Below, one piece after another: positions 1 through 11,329 of a DNA stretch of 64,000 nt. How positions within the stretch are numbered: the first letter of the stretch is position 1; every line of letters starts with the position of its first letter. The notes under the pieces were generated by a model that was not told the DNA's origin, made no database searches, and was given only the letters and a program-made list of their open reading frames with translations. The stretch is from NCBI GenBank assembly GCA_030267565.1, contig BRXU01000040.1, positions 806,001 to 870,000 on the forward strand, given 5' to 3'. Origin of the DNA: Pleodorina starrii. Taxonomy: Eukaryota; Chlorophyta; Chlorophyceae; Chlamydomonadales; Volvocaceae. The translations under genes and the position numbers were made by a program.

Positions 1-3000
1 GTGAGAGGTACGGCGGCATGGATGGGACTGCGGAGCGGGGAGAGCTGGGTGGTGTGGGCTGGCGCGAGCAACGATGCATGCGCGGCGGCGCAGGTTTTAC
101 GGCCGTCGTACATGCGGTACAGATCTACAGAACGGAGAAAGTGGCCCCTGTCTTCCCTCAAGAATGGGGTTGTCTTCGGCTGGTGATGGGGGCTACAGGT
201 GGGGGCTCCCCAGGGGGTGGGGTGGGGTGGGGTGGGGTGGGGTGGGGTGGGGTGGGGTGGGGTGGGGTGGGGTGGGGTGGGGTGGGGTGGGGTGGGGTGG
301 GGTGGGGTGGGGTGGGGTGGGGTGGGGTGGGGTGGGGTGGGGTGGGGTGGGGTGGGGTGGGGTGGGGTGGGGTGGGTGGGGTGGGGTGGGGTGGGGTGGG
401 TGTGTCCAGTGACAGGAACCCGATGGGAGAGGAGGGTGCTACCGTGCGTAGCCATGCGAGGCGGGCCTGATTGGTTGGTGGAAAGTAGTATGGGCTGGAG
501 GAAGAACGTCGGAAGTACGGAAGCGAAAAAAGAGGGATGTATGACGGGATGGAGCCTGAGATTTGGGTGCGCCAGGGATGGGACGCGCTGTCGGCGCTTT
601 TGCCGTACTTGCGTCGCTTGGAGGACAGTGTCGTCGATGTCGGATCCACAGAACGCACCGAGGACCTGAGGGCCAGCACACAGGTTTAGGAATGGATGGA
701 ATTGACATTTTAGCTAGTGGCGTGTGCACCACGTTCGTTAATAGTCGCTGCACAGGTCGACCGTGACGGCGTACCTGCATCAAGTCGGATGGGGTAGCAA
801 CGTGGTGCAGAATCTGCTCGCTCGGCAGCAAGACCATATTTGGGCCATTCCCACAGTTGCCTGCGAAGCCCAATGTGGCGGCCACAGCTGTCAAGCGGTT
901 GCCTGATTTATCAGTTAAACCGGTGCAACATGAATAAACCTACCAAGACAGCCTGTTGGAGCAGTTTTTAAAGATGGTATAGCCAAATCGTTCGCAAACT
1001 TCAGGAGCTACACACGGAGAAAGAGCCCTCAAGAGCTCGGAGAGGTCCCAGCCCCGCCCACAAAGCAAAAATTGGGTGGCAGGAACCTGATGTTCACCTG
1101 CTCTGAACCTTGACGCTTACAAGTGCGATTTATGCAGATTCGAAGTTCGCATTTGGTTTCGGCTTGGCAAAGCACTCGGAGTCGGTCCAGCCGCAGCTGG
1201 GATGCACCGGGGTATCTTAGCAACATAATTTGGAATGTTCGAGGACAAGTATCTTTAAAAACTCTTTAGCAACTCGTAGTTCAACGGCGGAGGAGCCGGA
1301 GCTCGGCGTGTTTCGTGCCGAGGCGGTTGTAAAAGTGCTTGCATCAGAGTCAGATGCGAAACCTGATGGATGGAGACCTATGACAAACCAAAGCTCGAAA
1401 ACTGGTGTGGCTGCTAAGTTTATGAGCAGATGAAGCTTCTGGCTGCAAAATCGTCGTGGGAGTTGGTACGAATATGCCACAACAACGGTAACTAGTCAAC
1501 TACCATCATAGGTGAATTGGGTCTTTGGGTGTGTAATCTACTTGTCATTGTGGCAGAGGGTGCGCGCAAGTTTTGCGTACTTTGCACTACGTGAACGATA
1601 AAGCGCTTTGTTCTGGAAGATGTAGTCACCGTAACACCGTTTACAGAGCTGCTGTCGGTTGAACCCCATGTCTGCCAACAAGTGCTTTCAACCGACTCTC
1701 AACCTCACCATCCTGGCCAGATGCCGGGGGATGCGGCACGTCACGTGGTGCATGGTACTGGGTTTTGTTGCCGCACAGGGCCCTTGCCTCTTCAAACGTG
1801 CACATTGTTGCCTGGTGTTGCCAGGCCCTTGCGCACGACGCTTTACGTACCGTACACCCGCCGCTTCCAAGTCAGCGCCCAAGACATGGCAGCCACGCCG
1901 TTCATAATCAGTCTTGCGGAAGGAAGTGTGCTATCCGCTCCCATCGCCAACGGAGGAATGCCTGCGAAGCCATGCGAAGCCAGCTGAACGGCTGTCGTAT
2001 AGCATTCATACCCAATTGAACGGAAGATCACGTCCGGTTTACCGTACTTGTTACAAGGGGCTGGACCGGGCCACGCCGGCATCTGATGTGCCATTCTCCC
2101 ATTCTCCAATGCATCATGAGCCGCCATTGCCACGGACCCAAAGATTGAAACATGGTACAGACTGTACGGGCGGGCGCGCACACAGACGCCCATGCCCCGC
2201 ACAAGAGCTACAAAACGGCAAACACACTCGCTGCCATGATGATGCATGCCTCAGATGTAATAAATTACAGGGATGCGCGGGTAAAAAAGCTAAAAGAATG
2301 AGCCAACTGTTGCGCGGGAGGACTGCGCTTAACCACGAAGCAGCACTACGGTAAGCTGCAACGCCCCGCGGCGGCCTGCACCTCGTTACCACACAGCCCG
2401 CACCAAACGACACCCACATTAAACGCCGCAGCAAGATGGACTTTCGACGGCTGCATACTGTACCGCATCAACAGAAAAGCACTCGCATCGGCCCCCGACT
2501 TGCGCTCGAGGCGGCTTTCCTCGCGCACCGCAGCGCCAGGGCTCGGGCCAACCCGCGCGCCCCGACAAGCATGCACGCCGCCGTAGCTGGGCCGCGCTCA
2601 AGTGATCAAGCGCCCTGCGCTAAACGACGCTCCGGCTGCAAAAAGTACAAAACCAGACAATCTCTTTTAATCTTCTCAGGCCCAAGCGCATTCGCATGCA
2701 CCCACGCACGTCGATTCGCCAGACATAAGCCAGCGTCCGACTCCCGAAACCACGATGCCGCGCCTTCCAGCAACTTGTACAACCGCAGTGGCAAATGATA
2801 AACTCCAAACTCACGGGAAGAATAGTCCCGTGGAACGTTGGCATGCCAGACCCAGTCGAGCCGCGAACAAATAGGCCGCTTCAGAACAAAATTGGGCCAG
2901 GCTTCGCCCGCAGGCCCCGGCGGGCTTCCGTAAACCCACTCGCAATAGTTGCGAGCCCCTGCAGGTGCCAGAATCCATGCAATGCTGCACCTTCATGGAA

Positions 3001-4119
3001 GGCGAGCTAAATCGGTCCGCCACGTGCGTCTCGTCTCGCAGAGGAAACCAACAATGTGGGCCCCCGCTGGCGCACTGGCGGATACACACAACCAGCCGAG
3101 TCCGGATGCGCATGACCGTCATTTGCGGTTCTTGCTCAGGCGCCAATGTCGTTGGCGGTCGGCTTTGGCGCTATACACCGCACAAGGGCCGGGCCGCTCG
3201 CGGAGGATTCCCCCCAGCGTGGTCACAAAGGACCGACCTCCCCGCCCAGGCCCCGCCCCCGCCAGTCCTTTCCACTTTCCGCCAACAGCAGTCTCTCCAT
3301 CCGTCAAAAGCCATCAGCAGCGGAAGGGCCTCATGCACAGCACCGTGGCAAGGCGTGGCGTCCGGTCGGCAGCATCACCTTTAAGCGGCAGTGGCGTCCA
3401 TTTCTTTAAGCGGGTCACGAGACACCCAACCCTCCCGCGCACAGCCTACTTCAGGTGTCACGGGCGACCCACCAAAAACTTTAAAAAAAGTACCACCTGC
3501 TGCAGCGGGCGGCAGAGTTTGCCATGGCGCATCACCACAGCAGCACTTGATTATTCATAGCGCGGCACATCCAGAACCATACACGCGCCCCCGCAAAAGA
3601 AGAAGCCGCTGCACACTCGACACTCACGCGACGCACCACACCAACCAAGAGGATCCGACGAGCCTGACAGCAGGGGAACTTAGGACACACACACACACAC
3701 GTAAACTGGACTCTGAACCGAGGTTGACCTGACCTGCTAAGGACACCCCTCCCTCCGCCCCCACGAGCAGCATGCGGGCTGCGATTCTTCCACCAATAGC
3801 CACCCGCTCCATTCATCCCATGCAGCCGGGATACTACGGTACTCGCTCTCAGTGCCGTGCCGCAAATCTAATAGCAAATCACCCAACGCAACAACATCAA
3901 CTCTGGGTTCAGTTCCGGAGGCCTTGCGCAGCAAAACAGCCGCCGAAAACGGCCCCGATCCTTCACTTCCATGCCCAACAAACAACCGCCGCCCAAGCAA
4001 TACCCGATTTCAGGCATTTGCGCACAGTGGACGACCAACTGGGTGTGTCCACGCTCAAATAAAGCATGTGCGAAGCATTCGCACAATGTCGACCGACTTG
4101 CAACGAGGCATACCGAAAT
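1..4119. other. Non-coding stretch downstream of the AP2/ERF gene
   Basis: I find no exon I can support here. Open frames occur on both strands, but none shows a recognisable domain or a run of splice-compatible exons. The right part probably holds the 3' untranslated region of the minus-strand AP2/ERF gene, whose stop is at 4122-4120. Base composition shifts from the GC-rich satellite near the left edge to a more balanced C/A-rich sequence between about 2000 and 3750. Confidence 0.5.
215..400. repeat. GGGGT pentanucleotide microsatellite
   Basis: About 37 near-perfect copies of the pentamer GGGGT run without interruption apart from one phase slip near 371-376. The G-rich strand could form G-quadruplexes. 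The open frames across it are repeat artefacts. Confidence 0.95.
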
Positions 4120-6900
4120 TTAGGCGCTCTCGTGGAGGAGCAGCAGCGCGTCAGCGAGCTCTGCGAGCTCCTCCTCCACATCCACAGTCACCGGCGGCCG
4201 CTTCGCACGCGGCGGCGGCGGCAGCATATCGGCGGCACCGTCGTCGAAGTCAAACCCTCCACGCGCCGCCGCAGCAGTCACCGCCGCCACTGCGGCCGCA
4301 GCCGCCGGGCGCGTCGGCCGCCTGCTGCCGCCGACGCCCGTCACAACGTTCAGCCGGCTGTGGCCGCCGCCGCCGCCCGAGGCGGCCCGGTCTTCATCCA
4401 TCCCATCGCCGTCATCGCCATCGTCCATGTCGACGTCCGAATCGCCCTCCACAATCGTCTCGGGGTCACGCTTGTAGACGGGCAAGCCGCCGAAGGTGCT
4501 CCGCGGGCCGAAGTTGGTGTACGGCGCCACGCCGGGGTGGAGTTGCGCATGGTGGTGGTGGTGGTGGTGGTGGTGGGGATGTCCTCCGTGGCGAACAGGC
4601 GCGGAGCCCCCCATCAGCGGTGACGTGCCCGCCACGTAGCCCGACGACACTGGCGAAGTGCCCAGCGAGGAGCTGCCCAGGGGATCCCACTGCGTGCTCT
4701 CGTCGTCGTGCTGCTGCTGCTGCTGCTGTGGAGGGGGCAGTGGAGGGCGCAGTGGAGGGCGCAGTGGAGGGGGCGGCCCACAGGGCCAGGCAGGGCATGC
4801 GTCAAGTAGGGACGGCATCAACGAGTCGGTCGGACCGCCAGTGCCATCCTGACTTTGGAACGCTTCACAGGCAGATGTGGCGCTGGCCGTCTCAAGATGG
4901 CGGGAGGTTGCAACGGACAGCGACTGTGTTTGGAACGCGCAGGCGTGGAGTGTACCATCCGGCTTTCGCCAGCCCACAGAGAGCTGCCGTCTCCAAAGGG
5001 CCCAACTCACCGGCATTGCGGCCGCGCTGACATTCGGAAAGTTGACCACCGCGCGGGGACCACGGATCTCCCGCGCGGCCTTGTCGTACGCCAAAGCCGC
5101 TTCCTCCGCGGTGTCATACGTCCCCAGCCACACCCGAACGCCCTGCACAGGTAGAGACGAGAAATACGGGAAGAATGAATGGGTCATATGCGCACTTCCG
5201 CTCACACCAATGCCGAAGCCAAATGAGGTAAATCGGCGATCCACTTTCCCTCACCTTGTGCGGGTCCCGAATCTCGGCCGCGAACTTCCCCCAGGGCCGC
5301 TGCCGCACCCCGCGGTATTTGCACGCGCCCGACTTGTCCGGCTTCACGGACAGAGATGGCGCCGACGAGCTGGCCTTCGCACCGGCCGACGAGCTGAGCA
5401 GGTTGGTGCTGCTGGTGCGCCGACGACCCGACAGCCTGGGGGAGCAGGACACGCAGGGGAACAGCGCAAACTCAGCACCTGCGAGGAGGACTGTCGGCGC
5501 AGAGGTGCTTTTCTGCGGGGGCGCGCCCCTGGCCAGGACAGCCCGCAAGGCAGGCGCCCACGCGACAACCGGCCCCCAAACGCTCGAGTCCACACGGCAT
5601 TGGATACTGTACATCGGCCCCATCCTGCCACCACTGCCCACATTCGTGGATAACCCACCACCATCAAGCGCAACTGCTAGATTTCCAAGTGCGTTGTACC
5701 GCGCACCTGCCCGCCGCGGGCGACGTCCCCAGGCTGGGAGGGCTGACGCCCAGTGGCATTCCGCCCTGAAACCCTCCGAGGTGACTGCCGCTGCTCTTGA
5801 AGCTGGTGCTGCAGCCAATCCCTGCGGCGGGGTGGTCCGCCAGGCTCGACGGCATCAGTCCAGGTCCGCCCGGCGGCAGGGGCGGCTTGCCGCACGGCGC
5901 TGCAGCGCCCGGGGCTTCCGCCATCGCCGCGGCGCCGCCAGCCGCCAGCCCGTTTGCGAAAGGGTCGACAGCAAGACGGTAGTCGTTCGCTGCGGGGTCG
6001 ACTCCGTCGTTGCCATTGCTGCCTTCCAGAGCCGCAGCCATCGGTTCCGGCGGCCTGGCACTTGCTTGCGCGGCCGCAGCGACCGGGCCATGCTGAAGCC
6101 ACGCGGACGCCGCCGCCTGTGCTGCTGCAGCGATGGCGCCAACGGACTGAAAGGCGGAAGACAGATGCTCCGACGCGCCATCGTTGCTGACGGAGGCCAC
6201 ACCCAAGGCGGCCGCCGCTGCGACCGGCAAGTTGGCAGCACCCGAAGGAGCTGGAGGACTGCCTGCAGCAACCGCATCGTGGCTGTTTTGTGAGGTGGAC
6301 GGGCTTGATCCGTCGCTGGGCTCTGCCGGCGGCGACGCTGCAAGCGGCGGCGTAGGCACCGCTAAGCTGGGGTCGGAAGCCGGGGGGACGCTTGCAGCGA
6401 TCCCACCGGCTGGCAACGCGGTTCCCGGAGGCTTCAGCGCAGCCAAATCGCTCATGGCGCCAGGCATGGACACCACTTGGCCTGCGACCGTAGCCCGCGC
6501 TGCCGCGGCTGCTGCAGCCGTCAGCGGCGGCAGGCCGGTCGGGAGTATGCCCGGCGCCCCGAATGGCAATCCCCCGAAGAATGTTAATGGATTAAACTGC
6601 CCCACGCCAAATGCGACTGCATTTGGAGCCAGTGTCGCGCCAGGGGCTGGTGGCCGGGCAGATGCGATACTGATCGTGGGCGGTGACGTCCCTGCGCGCG
6701 CGAACCGAAGCGCGTAACTTTTCAGCAAAGCGCATTGTACATTGAAGGTGAGCAGCTGTACGTGTATGCAATAACAAGCTTGTGCGCGCCATCAGAGTCA
6801 ACCACAATTCCCAAATCTCGGGCGCACCTGGAAGCTGCAGCCCGAGGCTGGCCGCATCCAGGGAAAGCAAATTGTGCTTCGCTTTAGCATCAAACATCAT
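4120..6900 (-). CDS. AP2/ERF-domain transcription factor
   Basis: Predicted sequence-specific DNA-binding regulator in the nucleus with one AP2/ERF domain. Proposed exons (5' to 3'): 6900-6828, 6691-5707, 5435-5255, 5142-5011 and 4923-4120, giving 724 codons in frame. The AP2 domain is split over the third and fourth exons. It reads [19 protein letters not shown], then [18 protein letters not shown] and ending in AVVNFP, and it keeps the strand and helix positions of the ERF type. The N-terminal half is Ala/Pro/Gly-rich. The C-terminal part holds Gln, His and acidic ([16 protein letters not shown]) runs typical of activation regions. The first exon (MMFDAKAK...) is inferred from phase and a CCAG/GTGCGC donor, so the start is the weakest part. 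The last intron (5010-4924, 87 bases) keeps the frame open if retained. The downstream targets cannot be read from the sequence. Confidence 0.85.
4550..4579 (-). repeat. Triplet repeat coding a His run in the AP2/ERF protein
   Basis: A CAC/CAT triplet tract on the minus strand (GTG on plus) codes for about nine consecutive histidines in the C-terminal region of the AP2/ERF protein. A CAG tract about 150 bases away codes a six-Gln run. Both are in frame. Confidence 0.85.
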
Positions 6901-8195
6901 GTTGATAGACCTACGGCACAGAGGCATCGCAAGAGGAAGGTGGTCGGGTGAGCCGCGGACAAATATCACACGGGCCCAGTTGGAGCTCGGCGCGTGCTCG
7001 TGCGTGGATATACCAAGCATTGAACTGCGACGCCACCGAAGCCACATGAAAACCTCAACAGTGTGGCGCGCAGGCCAAAGGCAAGTGCCCGCAGCCACGT
7101 GTATCGCAACCGAAGCGGCCTGCGTGCCCAGATCTTGCTGCCCGGCGCGCGCCGCATTCTGACTGACTAGGTATGCCACAAGGATACAATCGGCATGGAC
7201 AGCCCGCTGAGCGACCGAGCCCGCCCGAGCTGCCCAACAATCGCCGTTTTCTGTGCGGAAGACCCGGGTCGCCCCAGCGCACTTGATTTGTCCAGCAAGG
7301 CCCAAGCTGCAATTCGGAGCAAGGGGCACATCCCGGCTCTACTTGCACGCAGCGCAAACTAGCCGCGCGGTCATAATCCATTCCGTCGACCAACCGCGCA
7401 CGCGCAACTGCAACGGGCCAGTTACCTGATGAATTCCACACAGGCAAAGCAGCCTTCGCCCGTAAACTTGGCCGCACACGATCCTGCCTGGTCTCCGCCG
7501 GTGGTAAAAGCTATGAGACAAGAAACCTCGTCGACGACGCGAACATGCTGGGAGGAAGAGTTATCATATTTATGGCTTTGTACATGCAGGTCTATGCAAG
7601 CCACACCGTTTGCGGATGGAGTCCAAGTCCTAACATGGTGCTTCTGCTATATCAACCTCTGTACGGAATAAACGGCGCAGAAGCCAAACCCTCGCGCCTT
7701 GCACCAGCCCAGATCTTACAACGATCTGTTAAGGCTTTCATCTGAATGTTTTAACATGCAGCATAGCCTTATCCAATTCCGCCAGCGAATCGAGCCTTCA
7801 AAAAGCCCTCCAAAGTTGGCATATGTCCCTAAGGTCATAAGGCATTCGCAAGCGAAAGTCCGTAAAAAGCGAAACAAACCTACACGGAGCTCCAGTCATG
7901 TTTGGATGCGTGAAGGTCTACAGTCTCCGTGACATCTGACCAGCGAGCACGTCATCCTGACGAGGCCGAGCCACGAGGACGGCCAGCAACATGAACGCAT
8001 CAATGAACAAAAGCGGAAACCCATGAAACACCGCGCCGGGGTGTTCACACCAAAAAGTGTGGACAGGACGGGGACCAGCCTTCTGATACCCACAACAGCC
8101 CCAACACCTTCGCGCCCCCGCCGCAACGGACATAACTGTTTGCTCAATCCGAACGCTTCCGCGCCATCAAAGGCACGCCGCTTAAGCAGAGCTGT
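6901..8195. other. Intergenic stretch between AP2/ERF start and BAH-PHD stop
   Basis: This holds the likely promoter of the minus-strand AP2/ERF gene and the 3' untranslated region of the minus-strand BAH-PHD gene. No supported coding exon was found. Base composition is less GC-rich than in the flanking exons. Confidence 0.5.
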
Positions 8196-10907
8196 TCACA
8201 GCGGCGACCCTGGCGCCGACAGCCGCTGTTTCTTGGCTTGATGGGACGCCACAGGGTCACAGCGCGGACACGTGAATTTCTCGTGCTCCAAGACCTCGTG
8301 CCCCAAGCCAAGGCAGTGCGGATGGTACCTGCGGGCGGGCATAAGGCACAGTCAGCAATGCGAGGGCCCCTCGATGAGGAAGCCCGTGGGGACTGAGGCA
8401 CGGCACCGTGCGTTTGGATGGTAGGGTACGCGGGAGGACCCAACCCTGCGATTCCTCCTGGTCGCGGTGGTGGAGTCCGCGTTCTTCATTGCCCTTGATG
8501 GGCGAAGCCGCCGAATTCATGAACCACCCGCGAACGGCGTGCCTTGAAGCTTCCCCTGGTGGGGAGGCTAAAAGCGTCATGGGTGACACAAGGCTCTTGG
8601 GGCGCCAGTTGGCTCCCTCCCATGAGCGGCCTTTAACCCTCTGCTGTGGATGCTCGCTTCCTTTCTCAGCGTGGCTGTACCGGGTCACGCGACTGGTCGC
8701 TTGGGCCCGCCCAAACCGCGGAGGGCTGCGACGGTGTCAGGTGCGGTATGCACCGGCAAATCTTTTGGCTCCGCCGTAACACGGTTCCCTCACGCAATAA
8801 CGTACAGCAGAGGCCCACACCCCAGGGTAGTGACCGAAATGGCTAACCCTGGAGGCTGCTGTTCGGTCGACTGCACTGCATCTTCAGAAGGTTACCGCCC
8901 AACGGCAGGAACAGCGAGCGGGTCTGCGGAGCCCACGCCAGCAAATTGTGCCATTCCCCAACACGAATTCCCCACATGCGTCCGCTAGGCGCACTGCGTA
9001 CGCACCACTCCTCGCAGCTTTCGCACATCACCATCGGGTTGTCCGGGTTGTGCGGCAGCTCGCATATGCAGTACCTGCACGCATACAAAAGACGAGAGGC
9101 ACTGAGTGAGAACGGAGTCCGGTAACAGGGGCCCAGGTCCCCAGGAGCGCGGCCGTCGCCACAGGTCGGTGGATGCCGCCCAACTAGATTGTGGGTTCCC
9201 CCTCGCCTTCAGCACCACCTACTTACACAGGCACCTCGTCCGGCTCGAATTGATTGGTCTGGGGCTGCATCAAGCACACCACCAACAGCACATTTCGGAG
9301 CGGGCGTCAGTAACGCGTATTTAACGCCGTGTTTCTTCAACAACGTAGCGCAGCCACCGCCGCGGCTCAACAACACCACCGCACAGCGTCGCACAGCGCG
9401 GCGGCGCTGCCGACACCTATCACGCGCTCTTGACCCAGGCGAGCACTGCTGCCTTCAGTCGGCTGTAGCCGTTGGTCCTCCCCAACCCACTTGCCCCGCA
9501 CCGAGATCCAACCCCAGAATGCGCGTTTTTCCTGCCTTGGATGACCTGGCGACCAAGTCAGCGCGGTGCCATTCACGGCAACGGAGCACCTAAGAACATA
9601 CGGGGGTAGCATGGCAAGCCCAGCCCAGCGCAGCGCACGTGGTACCTTGTAGGTGAGCCGGGAAAAGAAGTCGTTCTCCCGGCGCTCCTTCAAAGCCTGA
9701 CAGTGTCCCAGGGCCACGCACAAAGGGCGCAACATTGAGGTGAGCTAGCTCAGCACCGGACAGGGTCGCCGTAGCGGAGCCATGTGCTGCGTGAGCGCAT
9801 GCGTCGCGTCGCAGTGGGCCCACGGCCCAGTCCAGACCATCACCCAGACCCACATGAGCAGAGCACAGGCCAGGAACGGCAACAACACTGAAAGCTCCGT
9901 GCCGTGCCCGGCACCCAACTGGACGTCGGGGGGGGGGCGGTTGGACGCGGCTGGACGGTTATTTCCAGTTTATATAGCGATTCAGGGCTCGCCTGACGTC
10001 GTAGCCGACGCAGCCCTTGTTGGACCCAAGCGGGCACGGGCCCAATGGGCTGGGCGCCCACGCGTGCTCGTATTGTGGCTCCAGTTTGCCACCGTTTCTC
10101 CATAGCCCATACGCACCTCGTACTTCTCCATGGTGTGCACGAAGCAGCGGTCGAGGATGGCGCCCAGGGGCGACTTGTCCTGATGCGAGGATTCGAACAA
10201 CTCCGACTCTCCGTGGAACACCTGCGATACCGGGAGGGTACTCGGTTGGACCCGGAAGTGGTCACCGCGGATCAGCATGGTGACCCCCGTCCGACCATTC
10301 GCTGCCCATGTAGCCCATGGCTTTATGCGCACAGGCCGCACTGCACCGCGGCAGTTCACCGCGGCAGAACGTCCCCCAAACCCCCTTGTGTCCAACATAG
10401 TGGTGCCTGTAGATGAATGCATTGTTGGGTTGCGTCACGGGCCCGCCAGCACGCCTCCTCCCCGGCATACCCCCCAACCAAGACAGTGGCAACAACCCCA
10501 CACACGCATGCGCGCGGAAAACCCCTGTCCCTGCGACAACTGGGGATCGCATCAATCGGACATTGTAAGAGTATACGCTGTGAGGCGGTTACGGACCTTG
10601 CGCCCGCCCACAGCCTCCTCTGGACGGTAAAACCACGTCACGTCCAGCTCCACGTCCAACGGATTGCCGAGCTTCTGCCTGATTTTCCTAATACGGCCAA
10701 TCTGCGCCACATTTCATCCCTGACAGCTCTTCAGCTCTTCAAGAACGCTTGCTTGCAAGTCGATGGCGTCATTTAACAATTGCCGCCAAAAACACTCACA
10801 TATGCTGGGGCATCGGCCTTATCTGGATTGATGAGGACACAATCCCCCGGCTTGTACTCCTGCCCGTTATGCACCGCCGACGGTATTTCCTTCCACTTTC
10901 CCTTCAT
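8196..10907 (-). CDS. BAH-PHD histone reader, EBS/SHL type
   Basis: Small chromatin reader with the architecture of plant EBS and SHL (BAH domain then a single PHD finger), which bind modified histone H3 tails and repress target genes. Exons: 10907-10800, 10701-10597, 10221-10117, 9696-9646, 9264-9227, 9074-9006 and 8328-8196. They join in phase to 202 codons, slightly shorter than the plant proteins. The BAH part shows YKPGDCVLINPD, WFYRPEEAVGGRK, then VFHGESELFESSHQD. The PHD finger shows YCICELPHNPDNPMVMC, CESCEEW, YHPHC and CPRC, giving a full C4HC3 set of zinc ligands. The Trp codon before YHPHC is split by a 677-base intron, so the finger looks truncated unless the last exon is joined. 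A short basic tail (KKQR) follows. It is divergent from the OST3 gene, with 422 bases between the starts. Confidence 0.9.
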
Positions 10908-11329
10908 GGCAATAAAATCATCCCCCAACTGTAGATAATAACATTACATACTATTTAATGGCTTACAAGTAGGTGTTATCGTTACCAAAGCCCTAACAGC
11001 ATAGAAGGGCGGCAGCCAAACAAAAGCCTTTGAAAGTCGTTAGCATGCAACACTTCCCAAACTCCTCGTAAAAATATGTACTTTCTATTGTAATGACAGA
11101 ATGGCTAACTGCTTAACGATTAACAAAGCGCAGGAAAAGAATGGGAAGTACGACAGACTGTCTCTTGCCCTACGTGAAAAGTCCGGAAGGACCAACGGGC
11201 ACATTCATCGTGGTTTCGCATCACTTGTACCAACACCCCTATGCCCACATGAACTGTGCGGACAGGCAGCTTTTCACACGTCTTTGGTAGGTTGATCCTG
11301 GACGGTTTGCTTTCGTATTAACGAGCGCA
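10908..11329. promoter_or_regulatory. Shared 5' region of BAH-PHD (-) and OST3/6 (+)
   Basis: The start codons of the two divergent genes are 422 bases apart, so their promoters and 5' leaders must lie here or overlap. The stretch is clearly more AT-rich than the flanking genes. No core element is called. Co-regulation is an inference from layout only. Confidence 0.5.

Noticed and set aside
158..679. Long His/Pro- and Gly/Val/Trp-coding frames over the left-edge repeat
   Set aside because: They are translations of the GGGGT microsatellite in different phases, with no start context, splice pattern or domain.
8843..9088. BAH-PHD gene as a pseudogene with half a PHD finger
   Set aside because: A compatible exon at 8328-8196 restores YHPHC and CPRC and closes the frame with a normal stop.
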